Shown here piece by piece: positions 34,630 through 45,867 of a DNA stretch of 64,000 nt (position 1 is the first letter of the stretch; each line of letters begins with the position of its first letter). The stretch is taken from contig CBDCCT010000002.1 of assembly GCA_965214995.1 (NCBI GenBank), positions 1,054,001 to 1,118,000 on the forward strand, given 5' to 3'. The notes beneath the pieces are model-generated. The model searched no databases. It saw nothing but the letters and a program-made list of their open reading frames with translations, and was not told the origin of the DNA. Origin of the DNA: CBDCCT01 sp965214995. GTDB taxonomy: Bacteria; Deinococcota; Deinococci; Deinococcales; Trueperaceae. The position numbers were made by a program, and so were the translations under genes.

Positions 34630-35414
34630 TTAACCAAACTCCCTTGTTCGTCCTGTAGAGCTCGAGTTTCCTCTTGATCCCCGACCGAAGCCACTTCCAG
34701 CTCTGGAGCTTGAGTTACCAGAGCTCCCTTTGGACCCTCGAATAGTCTGGCCTGCAGTACTATGAAAAGTCGGGCCCGTCCCACTTGTAGAAGCTCGTCT
34801 GTAGCCCCCTCTACTCGAAGTCGTACCTCGCGAGCCTGAATAGCGTGAGCTTCTCCGCCCGCGAGAATGTATATTATTAGCTTCTTCCAATCTTCTCTCT
34901 TCTTCCTCGGCTCTACGCGCTGCTTCAGCTTCGCGTCTGTTTCGCTCTTCAAGCTCTTGACGCATAGCGGCTTGTTGGCGAGCAGCTGTTTCATTCTCGG
35001 CTTCGGCTATGTCCTGGCTCGCTCCTTGCCATGAAGGATTCAAAATAAGCCTCTGATTGTGTTCTGTCTGTGAAAGGATGCGCGTCCAGGTGTTTAGTAG
35101 GGTTGAGGCATTAGTGACAGTTCGCGATACAGTCTGTAAAAATATCATCAGTATATTATCAAGTAACTTTTGTACAAGCGTTCCTTTCTGACCGACATAT
35201 TGCTCTTAGCTTTCTGTAAGCTTGCCGTGACGTCCTCCACTACTTTATTCACGTTCTGTAATGTTTCCAATTCGCGCTGCAAAGCTCGTTCCCTTATTTC
35301 CTCTATGCTATGTTTTGATGCATCTTTAGAGCCTGTAGTCTTATTATTCGATTTTTCCTCGTTGACATTTTCTTCGTCGCTATTTATGTCTATCTCGTCA
35401 ATTTCTTTAGCCAT
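34630..35414 (-). CDS. DUO1: DASH complex subunit Duo1
   Basis: Component of the microtubule-ring-forming DASH/Dam1 complex that couples kinetochores to spindle microtubules. Two exons, 35414..35193 and 35133..34630, with a 59-nt intron (GTCAGA..TACAG, phase 0), give 241 aa. The Duo1 core is a pair of helices: a Leu/Asn-patterned helix (LQRELETLQNVNKVVEDVTASL, residues about 45-70) and, after the junction, TVSRTVTNASTLLNTWTRIL followed by SQTEHNQRLIL and PSWQGAS. The last phrase is the family hallmark. An Arg/Glu-rich coiled coil (about 120-150) and an RGS/SRGG low-complexity tail follow. The tail resembles RNA- or microtubule-binding basic tails of fungal orthologues. Confidence 0.9.
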
Positions 35415-35847
35415 TTCAGATGTAAGTACGAGTAATAATTCTCAATGGCATTAATTTTCTATTCAATTTCGATTCTACATCATCGAATATCGGTTCTTCG
35501 TTACTGCTCAACAAATATTACTGAAGGAAGTGGATAATTTATAATATTCCATATCAAATTCCATGTAGAATACTCCGTATGAAGCTAATAACGCGACAGC
35601 TGTGACCCGGGCTTTCCATTTTCCGGAAACTTACCAGCCACGCGTAATTTAGTAGCGCCAGCCACTGGGTGGATTAACCCATTTCCCATTCCAATCCTGT
35701 GACTTCACTTTATTCTTCATTGAATCATATCATTACCATTCATCTCTTCCAGAATCTTTATCGTTGTCGCCGCGTATCGATACTTAATATTCAATTGCTA
35801 TCTCACAATTGCAATTGCGGCGTTACTGTATAGCTGTGACAACAAAG
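35415..35847. promoter_or_regulatory. Shared divergent promoter of DUO1 and the Sic1-like gene
   Basis: 433 bp between divergent starts. It contains ACGCGT (35640-35645), ACGCGA (35591-35596) and a CCGCGT core (about 35770-35775), i.e. MluI-box-like sequences as in the RNH202/MCM10 spacer. One TACTCCGTA motif is at 35572-35580. Confidence 0.45.
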
Positions 35848-37403
35848 ATGGCAACTACTCCCCCTCCTCCGACAAGAGTAAAGACACCTTCTACACCACT
35901 TCATGGCTCTCGCTACGAACATTCTGGGCCATTCTCTCCAAGACGGTCAAGTCGCGTTGCAGCGCAGCGTAGCAGGGCAGACTTTTCTTCATCGCTTAGT
36001 CCCTTTAACAATCATGATCAATTGGATAAACTCGACAACCAGAATTTTCGCTTCTGGATAAAAGGTGTCAATGCTACGACACCTGGGCGTCAACTATTTT
36101 CTCCTCCTTCTTCGCCTGGATCTCCTGCACATGTTCAAGCAACAGGCAAAAATGATCTGACAAATTTACGCAATCACCAAACACCGCAACGAACTTCAAA
36201 GAGAGGAAATTTACATCAGCCAAGCGATATCATGGAGGGCTTCCAGGAATCTCCAGAACATTTAAAAGCCTCGAAATCATCTGCTTCTATGTTACCTACA
36301 CCGAGAAAAACGCCGCGAAAGCGAGATCATCACGTTGAAGCTGGCTATACTTCCGGTCTGCTGCTGCCCGGTCGTCCAATGAGCGTCGAAGACGCCATGC
36401 CTTCACCTAGGAAATCAAGAAAATCGAAGAAACATATTGGATTTACATTGAATAGTTTCTTGTCGGAAGATGAAAGCAACAACAACAAGAATAAGATCCC
36501 AATCTATACAGATACAAAAGAACGAGTTCCGTCTTTAGATCAGGACGAGGACAATCCTTTTGTTGGTCCTCCAAAGACGCCTCGGAAAATAAGAAATCAA
36601 AAGAGCTCCAAAGCGCGCACAGAGGATATCACAAACCGGACTGGCGAGGGTGGTGAGGAGGCAGATAACTCAGAGGGAATGGTATATGTTTTGTAAGTTT
36701 TTCTTGAGGTACAAGTGTTGGTTAAAAACATTAACTGACTGTTCAACTCTTATTCAGCCGCGGCAAGAAGATCTTTCGAAAGTTTGATGACGTTGACGAA
36801 CGAGACGCTGGAGATCTACCTGAAGATCTTGGTGAAGGCGAACTCCGTCGCAGAATAGGCCACGCAGCTTCACGGCCGTTGCAACGAGCTTCCATCAAGC
36901 CACGCTTACTATGGCCGAGCAAAACAGAAAATGCAGCAGACGATGATGTCGATCAAGAAGAAGCACCCACAGACATTGAAGATATGGATCATCATCAAGA
37001 TTCAGGAAAGGGCAAGAATGTCGATTTTGTAACGGAACCACAATCCTCCTCATCCCGATCCCGTCATCTGTATAAAGATTCTGTAACCAGCCATATACCA
37101 GCAAAGAGCGCTGTTCGTCGACTGAAGTTCAGTAAGACATCAACATCCATATCTGAGACTGTACACGGTGACATGGAACTAGCAGAGGAAGTTGTGGCTG
37201 CCGAAGAACAAGAAGAAGAAGTAACGGAAAGAGTTATCGTGCACAAAGCCAGCCCGTTTGACTCGTGGCGCAGAAGCAAGTCTGGCCAGTCCTACAAGGG
37301 AAAAGGAACGAAACGCGAGGTTGACATAATGGGAGCGGCAGAAGACGAAGTGGGCGCGAAGCGTGCGAAGAATAGGTCTGGCCGGCCAGCCGTCGATATC
37401 TGA
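35848..37403 (+). CDS. Probable Sic1-type cyclin-dependent-kinase inhibitor
   Basis: Two exons, 35848..36692 and 36758..37403, give 496 aa. The ATG at 35848 is used; an upstream in-frame TTG is not a fungal start. Composition is disordered, Ser/Thr/Pro/Lys/Arg. Multiple CDK consensus sites are visible: PTPRKTPRKR, MPSPRKSRKSKK, PPKTPRKIR, plus many TP/SP near the N-terminus (KTPSTPLHGSRY). From my memory of yeast Sic1, four landmarks fall in the same order: an N-terminal TPSTP...SRY run; a hydrophobic GFTLNSF after basic residues; DNPFV; and MVYVFRGKKIFRKFDD followed by RASIKPRLLWPS (compare Sic1 ITYVNKKGEV...RFKPKALF). The MVYVF/RGKK segment is formed by the splice. Function would be to hold S-phase CDK inactive until multisite phosphorylation triggers destruction. 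The family call is inference; another cell-cycle regulator is possible. Confidence 0.6.
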
Positions 37404-37938
37404 GCGTAAGAGTGGCTTTTCAAGTTTTCACGGTTTTGGTGTGATAGCGTCACGATTTTGGGCTTTTCTGTTCTTTCTCCTTTATAGTATTCGGCTGGCG
37501 TCGAAATGGTTCTGCTTCCGTACAGGTTGGCTCTTGATGAAATCAATTGACTGATAATGATAACTTTATTACGTGGAAGAGCACATTGGGAATACGGTAT
37601 TGCATTGTTAACTGATTAGTTAATATCAACTTGCCTGGAAGTAATTTGCAAGTTTTCCAGTACATATGATGTTCAGTTACTTATCAACAATGCCATATTT
37701 TGAATTTTGTAGAGAACGCGACGTCATTCTGTCTTCTTGACTACCAAATGGAGAACTATTCTATTACGAACGAAGAAAATAACTAAAATAACTAAAATTA
37801 TAAATTACAACAGAGGACTTGAACTCGGCGTATGTAATAATATACAATTTTCTTTACCAAACTCTGAGAAAAGATATGATGGCATTGCGGAAACGTTTAA
37901 GACTAACAATTCAAACCTGAATCAAGATAGCTCCACAA
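37404..37938. other. Convergent 3' flanks, no gene
   Basis: 535 bp between two facing stop codons. The sequence is AT-rich with several AAATAACTAAAAT-like repeats near 37780, suitable for 3' ends. Confidence 0.5.
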
Positions 37939-38731
37939 TCAGAATATCTCCAGTTCCAAAGTCTTCCTATCCATAAGCTTCCTCAGCATTACCAAATACG
38001 TCAGAACGGCGATTTTCCAATCAAGCTGTCTATCGTCGAGCACAAGCATGCCAACAAGTTTCTCCGTAAAGCCAAGACCAGACAGTCTCGTACTCTGGTA
38101 TGTTGTAGCAACGGTCGATGGAGGTTGACCAGCCGTATCAGTCCTTGTCAATGAATATCTGTTTGGTGTCCATGATGTCGTCGGCTCCCAGGCAAATACC
38201 GTTCCGGCATGCGAGAATACTTGACTGCGACCAAACAGATTCGCTGGCTTCATCTGTAACTTTCCTGCACCTACACCACCACCACCATCGACAGTGCTGT
38301 TTAATCCCTTTTCAAAGTCCAGGGTTGTACTACCGCGCCACATGAAATTAGCCTTCCATTCCGCAAAGTGCTCCCGCTTTGGCTCAAGGTGCACCTGGTT
38401 CCGCTGCGAAGTGAAGTATTTGCAGTCGACAGACATGCATGCGTCGGTCATTTGCGCCACTGTCTCTGATAGGGCTACTTTTGCCAGAGACTTTGCGTCG
38501 CCCTGCGCTGGCACCAATTGGGTTGTCTCATAGACCTGGAGCTGTTTTGAGTAGTGATGATGTGGGCTGACAAGAAATGTCCTTGTAGGGTGGAAAGAAA
38601 GCTGCGGCGCAAGTGACCGCGGATCTGAGGTCTCGCTCTGGTCTGATACTATATACACGTGTTAGTGAAGGCTCGAAACCTAGTATATATTTTAAAAAGA
38701 CATAAGTAGAACTAAACTTACCAGACATCAT
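37939..38731 (-). CDS. Protein of unknown function, 237 aa, with a 10-nt first exon
   Basis: Exon 1 is ATGATGTCTG (38731..38722), a 78-nt intron (GTAAGT..ATCAG) follows, then exon 2 at 38642..37939; 714 nt in total. Without the intron the long frame has only a GTG to start from, while the spliced protein begins MMSDQSETSDPRSLAPQL. There is no signal peptide or membrane span. The body alternates hydrophobic and polar residues as in beta structure (TRTFLVSP, KYFTSQRNQVHLEP, KANFMWRGSTTLDF, QVFSHAGTVFAWEP). It ends in a helix (WKIAVLTYLVMLRKLMDRKTLELEIF). The pattern recalls small beta-barrel folds such as the tubby/LURP type, but I cannot assign it. Confidence 0.65.
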
Positions 38732-40082
38732 AACGCTAAAGTCAGTAAATAGTCGCTGGAGATGGAAATATTAGGGAGGGACCAGCGGAACCTTTTATAG
38801 TAAAAGGCAAACATGACCGCTTGCTAGAACCTTATACGAAGATATCATGCAAAGCCGGTCAAATCTATCTAATTGAAATGTGCGGCGAAGTACTTTTGTG
38901 TTCCTCACAATTTGAACCTGAATTAGTAATAGATATTTTGTAGCCTCATGCAAAATATTGTCATATGTCGTGCGTTATTTCATTTTGCTGAGATGAAGTT
39001 TGTTTCAGGGCGACGCCAGTTGAGGCTTTGCCCGTCGAATGGAAACAAGTAGCGTGTGAGTATATATAATTATGGACCACATATAGAGTACTCCGTACGA
39101 GTATTGTCATGCATTGTGAATACAGTAATACCTCTTAACACCGTTCGCAACCACTAATGATCTACAAACTCAGCCATTAGTCTGGATATCACTGCTGGCT
39201 TGATTTCAATTTTGAGCCGTCCATTGTCAGAGAAGTGTTCTATCATGCATCTGGATGAACATATCTAATTGCCTGACGTTCTTAGCCAATCTCCAAATAT
39301 CGGATGCAGCGACGGTGATGGTCTACCTCCCACATGGTAAGGTAGAATTAGAAGTTCCTGGATTGTGTCGTTCTGGTGAAGCAGTTACTGATTTGACGCG
39401 TCCCTGGTTAGTAAGCATCAGGTTCTCCTTGATGCCCAATTTGGAATTATGAGATTCTCTCCCATCAAAATCCAACTAGGTAGAAATTGAACAGAAATCT
39501 CTACACAATGTTTTCTTCTGACTCAGGACTTCAGTCTCTGTATACTTTAGTCTCATGACGAAGAAGACAACAGTGGTGTACAGTACATTCATTCGAATTT
39601 ACCACGCAATGGCCATTACTTGTCATCTTAGCACATGTGCGCGTCGAACCCTTTCTGTCCTATGCTTTGATTCGATCGTATTCATGTCAACGATACTAGT
39701 ATAGTTGCATTTTAGTGCTCAATTGCACCTCAAAAGTATGAATTATCTGAGCAATTATTTGAGGTTTTCGCTTTCGTTAGCTGCAACCATAAGACTATTC
39801 GCTTGAATCATGTAGCGTCAATTATTGTCAGCAAGAATCTGATGGAGGATATGGCACGATTGTTTCTTCGAACCCTCGTATTCATTCTGTCAGCCTTGTC
39901 GAGATGAGCACATCTACCTAGTACCAATTACTTTTGCAAATGGACTGCGATGATATAAGATAACCAAGGTCCCCTATTCTTGCAATACTTCTAAATCAAA
40001 GGTATCATCCTCATAGTACAACTTCAAGTCATTCTCGGGTATACTTGGTGATTTCTCTCGCTATCTGGCAGACTGATAGAAA
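38732..40082. other. Intergenic, start of low-gene-density accessory zone
   Basis: 1.35 kb with no supported gene. Contains TACTCCGTA at 39089-39097 followed by an overlapping TACGAGTA. The frame at 39255-39452 starts at an alternative codon and has no features. Confidence 0.4.
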
Positions 40083-40470
40083 ATGCGTATTGGATGCTTT
40101 CTTGTCATTACGATTGTTGCTCTCGTATGCAGTACCATCGCGATACCCGTGGCGTATCCGGAAAATGTATACCGCCGTTTTGCGATTATTCATTATGTTG
40201 ACCATGTCTACACTTAGGGTACGAGGCTGATATGACCAATGTTCTTAGTTATCGCGGAAATTGCAGCTAAACAACATATTACACAAACGGGGCCTGGTGG
40301 AGCGAATCGGTATTATGGGTCTATCATTTTTCATCATAGATCTTTACATCAGGCAGGAAAAACTACACGAAGGTATGAACAGATTGTGGCAGAGAAAGAT
40401 CCTTTACGCAACAGACGAAGAGAAGAAGCTGTTGAAAGAGATCATGGAAGATCAGACAATAGAAATATAA
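40083..40470 (+). CDS. Candidate small secreted protein 1 (about 105 aa)
   Basis: ATG at 40083 opens a clear signal peptide: MRIGCF, a hydrophobic core (LVITIVALVCS), and a small-residue cleavage region before IPVAYPE. The frame stops soon after, but an intron restores it. The acceptor AATTGCAG at 40266 leads to a 67-codon exon (40267..40470) rich in Leu, Ile and Lys with a helical end (DEEKKLLKEIMED). Two phase-0 donors are possible, GTTGAC at 40197 or GTATAC at 40167, so 28-38 residues precede the junction. No family recognised. It is the first of four signal-peptide genes within 5 kb. The splice model is uncertain. Confidence 0.5.
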
Positions 40471-42329
40471 CGGGCCGGGCCCAATACATTATAACTTGCA
40501 AGTCTCTTTAGGGTCTGAAGCCTAGTAAGGTCTGAAATCTTGATGAGCAGGTGGTCAGGAGCGGGAGGGCAAGATGATCATCTCTTGTAACATATTTGTA
40601 TAACTCTTGGATAAACTGAGACTATGCGTTCTAAACTCTTCACCTGCAAATCCTTTACTTCCAAGATTTCTTATCAGAAGACCACAAAGTTTCAAAATCA
40701 GCTCTAAACTTGATACGATTTTTCATCTGCTATGATAGGGAATCTAATTTGGAGACAAACGTTCTGATGCAGCTATGATTTCCACGTAGAAATTTTACCT
40801 ATAAATGTTATTAGCTCATAGCACTTCATCAACTCAGAAGAAAGAGTTTCGAATAACTCTGATATAGAGCCTCAACAGTATCAGAAATCTAGTATAACGT
40901 ATAACTTTCAAGATCAACAATGTCGTCCGAAGAATACCGTTGAAACAGAATTCGCATGTTTTTTGTTTCCGATACGAGGATGAAAATGCACTGTGCGCCC
41001 TGATCTGACTGGCACTGATAATGGTCTAGGTTTAGGGGAACTTGTTATCAACGATAACATCACAGGGGAAGAGGATGCGCTCGCAAATGTGTAGCAAGAT
41101 GCAATCTGGGGAGACAGTGCCGTGAAATAAGTCATCCAACTGTGCACAGGGATCAGTATGTAAGTACGACTCCGTCCACATGAGACCAAGCCCCTCTTTC
41201 ACGCCCGAATTTCTTCAGATAACGAGCGGGGCCTTTCAATATAAAACTCAGACTTGAAGGACTGCTAACGTCAACAGACTCTGGTGCCATGTCTTGTTAT
41301 TGTACGCTAGGGTAAATGGGGCATAGATTTCGTTGTATCTAATTATCATTGACTGTAACACGAAAAGAGATTGCTCTGCGCCTCTAGCATCACTCGCTAT
41401 TGAACTTGTTTGATAATACATTGTATCCCGTACCTGGCCAGTGATGAATCGAAAATGGTTGCAACACAGTGAAACAGGGTTCGAGCGTTTACTGCTCGTC
41501 CACGTTTCGTAACATTTGCTTGTACTCGTTGTACAGAGATATGATATCTTTGCTTATGACGTTACACGTTTTGTGCCAATCAAAATAACGGAATAGTTCT
41601 GCAGAAGACTAATACTTGAGTTGATAGCAGGGCAGAAATGGCGAGTGGAGACATCATTGCATCTATCTCCTCTATTCTCCCTTTACAACGTGAACGATAA
41701 TCTGTACGTCTCAAACATACTATTCACACTGTGAACACCTTGTCATTTCTTCGTCGAAAAACATGAACGATGAGAGCATGACACAAGCAAGTGCGGCGCA
41801 CAGAACAATTGCTAGATCGCACTTTTGCAGTGCAAAAAACTTCCAGGAAAAAGTGGACAGCCTTACGGCTGTACGCCTTTTCCATGGCGTTTACTAGCGG
41901 CGGGTAATCTGAGATTTAAACTTCCTCTTTTGTCTAGTGTGAAATCTTACACAGCGCCGTTCTGCAGGCAAAAATAGTTAATGATGTTTCAACACGGCTG
42001 GGCCATGTTCTTCTCCTCTTGCGATACTACCACTCTAGCAGATCTTGTGTCGGGGTGAAGAGTTGAAGGTTCGTGCTGCTGTGAAACTGCCCCTCCTGTT
42101 TTACACTGTTGACGGGGATCGTTGAGATTTTCATAAGCACTTCATGATGAGGTTGGTTCCTTTCAGTCCTGTGTATAAAAACTGCGTATGGGTGCAGTGG
42201 AAAGATCCTAGATTTCATATTATTCAGTAACTTTCTTTTAACCTTTACACATATCCATAGACTCTCACTCTATTCTTGACGAATAGACATTTCTGCTGCG
42301 CAGACACTTTCTCTTCACTCATTACAGTT
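40471..42329. other. Intergenic between small secreted protein genes
   Basis: 1.86 kb without a supported gene. A minus-strand open frame (41189-40914) lacks recognisable features. The last 150 bp are the promoter of the 42330 gene. Confidence 0.4.
42174..42180 (+). promoter_or_regulatory. TATA box of small secreted protein 2
   Basis: TATAAAA 150 bp upstream of the ATG at 42330, followed by a CT-rich leader (CTCTCACTCTATTC near 42262). Position and surroundings fit a regulated fungal core promoter. Confidence 0.45.
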
Positions 42330-42731
42330 ATGAAACTGCAAATTCTCTGCTTTTCTGTCGCTTTAGCACATGTTGTCATTGCGGCACCAGTTGTAAACAG
42401 TCGGCTGGTATGTGTGTAACGGATATGAACAACTCCTTCTACACTCTCATATCTTAGTTGTCTTTACCGCAGGCTCTTCTCAAACTAACAAATGAATGTT
42501 CACCTTCAGGCCGATTCTCAAGGAGCTGGTAGTACAGTTCCAAAAGCAAGCTTACACGCCAGAGCATTTATTCGACCAAATTTGGTAGCTGGGGCACTAA
42601 CCAGTGCTCTTGGAGTGTATCTTGGGACGCAAATGGAAGACGATACCCACTCCGATAAGTTAATTGACACCGTAGCTGATAGATTCTTGAATGGTGAAAA
42701 AGACAATAGAAACCCAGGTGGAAAGAGCTGA
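42330..42731 (+). CDS. Candidate small secreted protein 2 (99 aa)
   Basis: Exon 1 (42330..42407) encodes MKLQILCFSVALAHVVIAAP and a few further residues, a textbook signal peptide with AA-P cleavage region. A 102-nt intron (GTATGT, branch CTAAC, TTCAG) leads in phase 0 to exon 2 (42510..42731). The mature protein of about 80 residues has a Gly/Ala-rich hydrophobic middle (LVAGALTSALGVYLG) and an acidic then polar C-terminus ending GEKDNRNPGGKS. It has no Cys after the signal peptide. The mid-segment could be a membrane-active helix. No family recognised. The APV sequence right after the signal resembles the IPVA of the 40083 gene, though the rest does not align. Confidence 0.65.
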
Positions 42732-43620
42732 GGAGTTACTTGATGATGCAGTGGCGCTTTGGATTCACAAGATGAAGTGTGTCTGGCACGAAAGCATGTA
42801 ATTTCTTTGTGTCACCTTTTAGTCCTTGACAAAAAGATGATACTTAGTTTGTTGCATACTATTCAATGCTACTTGATCATGACTCCTCTTGCAGTATTCA
42901 ATTCGTTAATAAAAACGTAAAGCCACCCGAACTATATCCGGGCTCCTCTCTCTTACCGAGCAATAACGTAGTACGGAGTACCCTACTCATACGTCTTCAT
43001 GCTGGCCTTTGTGCCCACTCTAATCATAACGGTAAATTAGTAATGCAGTAAAAGCGTCCGGAATATTTCCGTGTGGCCGCCGTCAAACATTGCTGGTTTC
43101 GCTTTGTTTTCGGTGCGAGTACTGCCATTAGCCCAGATAATATTACGGACTGATGCACGACATGTCTTGATTCAAGGATACTCCTGCTTACTGACGGGGA
43201 GATCGACAGGGACCCAGAAAGAATCCATGATGCTAATGAAGTCCGGAAAGTGCTAACATCAAGATGTTATAGGCGTCCTGAAGTAATCTATGCTACTTCT
43301 AGTGTTTTATGTTCATACTTTCACGTTTGCAGTTCTCTAATATACTCACTGTCTCATCAATGCTATTTAGACATTTGTATTGATATTCGAATAGAATGTC
43401 TAGTTTGACCTATAATATGAGCAAATTAGATGATGCAAAAGCAAATACTTTTCTATTCATTTGATTTAGATGCTCTACTTAAACAGACTCCCAGTCCTCA
43501 GTTTTCGTAGTCTTCAATTCAAAATCTTATTTTCCCACTGGGCAAATAATTCTTTATTCTTATTCTACTCGCATTTCCCCCCACCAACATATTTTATTAT
43601 CACTAACATCGTATCCGAAA
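42732..43620. other. Intergenic between small secreted proteins 2 and 3
   Basis: 889 bp. It holds a TACGGAGTA copy (42972-42980), the reverse complement of the TACTCCGTA motif. No gene seen. Confidence 0.4.
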
Positions 43621-43910
43621 TGCATCTTCACAATACCTTCGCAACGCTTTTCATTTGCATGTCGTCCCCTGTCTTTCTTCTTGGTGCTGGTCACCACAAC
43701 GCGGGCGGTATCGCCGCAGTATCAGCACTACCGTTACCCCTCAACATCTCGCCCGAAGAAGTGGCTAGATTAAATAAACTCTCCCCACTTGAGCGTGTAG
43801 CCGAATTGTTTCCCGGAAAGATCAGTCCATTACAGCTGCAGGTCGACAATACGGAAAATGTTTTTGCTGGTGATGATGGAGATAATTCAGAGCGTGAGAT
43901 TGACGATTGA
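43621..43910 (+). CDS. Candidate small secreted protein 3 (96 aa)
   Basis: Uninterrupted ATG-to-TGA frame. The N-terminus MHLHNTFATLFICMSSPVFL, then LGAGHHNAGG, looks like a signal peptide. The mature part contains a Pro-rich turn, an amphipathic helix (SPEEVARLNKLSPLERVAELF) and a strongly acidic C-terminus (AGDDGDNSEREIDD). No Cys in the mature region and no known family. An upstream in-frame alternative codon at 43470 would add 50 hydrophobic residues; the ATG is preferred. Confidence 0.55.
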
Positions 43911-44911
43911 CGAAATTTGAGCGTTAAGGTCCGATAAAGCATATATGAGGTAAGATAAAGATCGAATTCAATGCCACTTGTTGAAGTGTGAAAAGAAGAA
44001 CAAGAATGCGACATTGACTAACATACTTTGAAGGAGAATCTATCGGTGCGAATGGTCCCGAGACGGTTGATCATTTGAAATTGTACAGAACCTGGGATGT
44101 TGATACCTCGTGCTGACGCAAAAGTATCAGCTCTTCGTTCCTAATCTGATTGTGTAACGTAGATTTTGGGCGGAACCTATGTTTTGATTCATCATGATGA
44201 ACTACATTGATTATTAAAAAACTCATATAATTCAATTCAGATATATTTGCAATATGCCCTTACTAGACACGCAATTATTACGTGTTTTCATGTCCTGGCC
44301 TCTAAAATTTAAATGTATCAAATTATGGTTGAAAGGACAGCAGTGCAAGAACTGCTCTATCTAATATCTGGTCATGGGTGAAACACTACCTGCCCGAAAA
44401 CGACCAGCATAATTTTTGGATTTGCAATTACAAAGATTGATCCTAGAAATCCCTTAACGGGTCCAAAACTGTTTACACCTTGAAATAAATTACCACGCAT
44501 AAGCGCTTTTCATACTGTACTATTACAATAATTAAATCCATGCTTGAAATTCTCTACATTCCATATTTGGAAGGCCATGTGTCTCTGCGACTGCTAATGT
44601 CATTTGATCAATCTTAGATGTTTCAATATCTAGTGTGGAATCTATATTATCAACGTATTTCGTGTCAATTATAGCATTAGCACTACGTTTACTAAAATGC
44701 GAGAACTCTCCTAATGATGGTAACTGCCTGATTTAGTCATACATCTACAAGCATAGAGAACAGTAATAAGATTAATCCGTACAAAGGGGGACTCTTGCTC
44801 GAATATGTCGTTTCATTTCTAGTATTTGTTTAATTATATAAACTTGGACACCTTGACTCAGAGCTTTACAGACACTGACTCATTGATACCCCATCAAGCC
44901 CAAATGATACA
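43911..44911. other. Intergenic between small secreted proteins 3 and 4
   Basis: 1 kb, AT-rich, no supportable frame. The right end carries a TATA element at 44835-44842. Confidence 0.4.
44835..44842 (+). promoter_or_regulatory. TATA box of small secreted protein 4
   Basis: TATATAAA 70 bp upstream of the ATG at 44912, a normal distance for a fungal TATA promoter. Confidence 0.45.
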
Positions 44912-45867
44912 ATGAAGACTACATATCAATTCCCATTGTCTAACATCTTCTTATCACTCTATACCATCCTTACAATTACGGCTAACATAACGCTTGCATC
45001 GGAAGACTATGGAAAACTTATGGAGGCCCTATACAAGGAGGCTGACACGGTCAGAGATGACTATTGCTATGCATGTTTTAGAGCGGCAACCTTGGTCGGC
45101 ATTGATTTGACAGAAGACGTGCGGATGAGCATTCAGAATTCGGATATGCAAGACTGGTATCGATACTTGGGAGATGCCTATGAAGATTTGGTGAGAATGC
45201 CCTCCGGCAAATGTGGTAGATGTAGATTATTCATGTGATGTTAATATATGGAACTTAACAAGACGGAAGGAAAGTCTACTAATCTCTCAAATATATGTAG
45301 AGCGAACACTCGCAAGAAAGATACTTTGGTGGTGGAATACCCGTTGAAGAATGGTTTGTAAGTTAGCCTCCTTTCCAAGCTTTATATGCGGAAATTTATG
45401 CAAGTATGAGGTCTATTGAAACGAAGCTAATCAATATAAAAATATAGCCTCTGTGTACCGAGTCATTTCAAGAGAACTTTCAATCAATCCTCAATTCGCG
45501 ATTCATGGAAGATGGTCAGCTGAAGTTTGTCAATTATTTACCAAATCTGACCATCCGTGAGCCTAATAGGGCTCTGGAAGAAGTTTTTGAACGTGTTCGA
45601 CGTGTTTATAGTTGCGATAGCTTCGATTTAACCAAATATAAGAAAGGACCTTATTTGCGGGTATCTTTACAAGAAAAGCAAAGAGCCGATCGGCAGAAAG
45701 CCAATGAAGAAACCCCTACTAAGGAAGAGTGGAACGCGTTTTTTAAAGAGCAAGGCCGGAAAGTAATGAAGAAATATGGAAAGACTGAGGAGGATATACC
45801 AAAGACAAAACGAAAATCAACAAACGGTAGAAGAAGAAATAGGGATCCAGAGAAAGAAGAGGACTAA
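44912..45867 (+). CDS. Secreted protein with strongly basic, NLS-like C-terminus (251 aa), candidate effector
   Basis: Three exons, 44912..45190, 45301..45357 and 45448..45867, all phase 0, with introns GTGAGA..TGTAG and GTAAGT..ATAG. The signal peptide has a hydrophobic core (IFLSLYTILTITANITLASE). The mature protein has Cys in YCYACF (CxxC) and two further Cys (PLCTES, YSCDSF), compatible with disulfides. The last 60 residues change to Lys/Arg/Glu-rich sequence with KTKRKSTNGRRRNRDPEKEED, which resembles a bipartite nuclear localisation signal. A secreted protein with a nuclear-type signal is a known effector design, and ER retention by the acidic end is an alternative. The three-exon model keeps one frame throughout, which makes the gene solid. 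Function unknown. Confidence 0.68.

Noticed and set aside
40914..41189. Minus-strand 91-codon frame
   Set aside because: No signal peptide, family or plausible codon pattern; isolated in AT-rich spacer.
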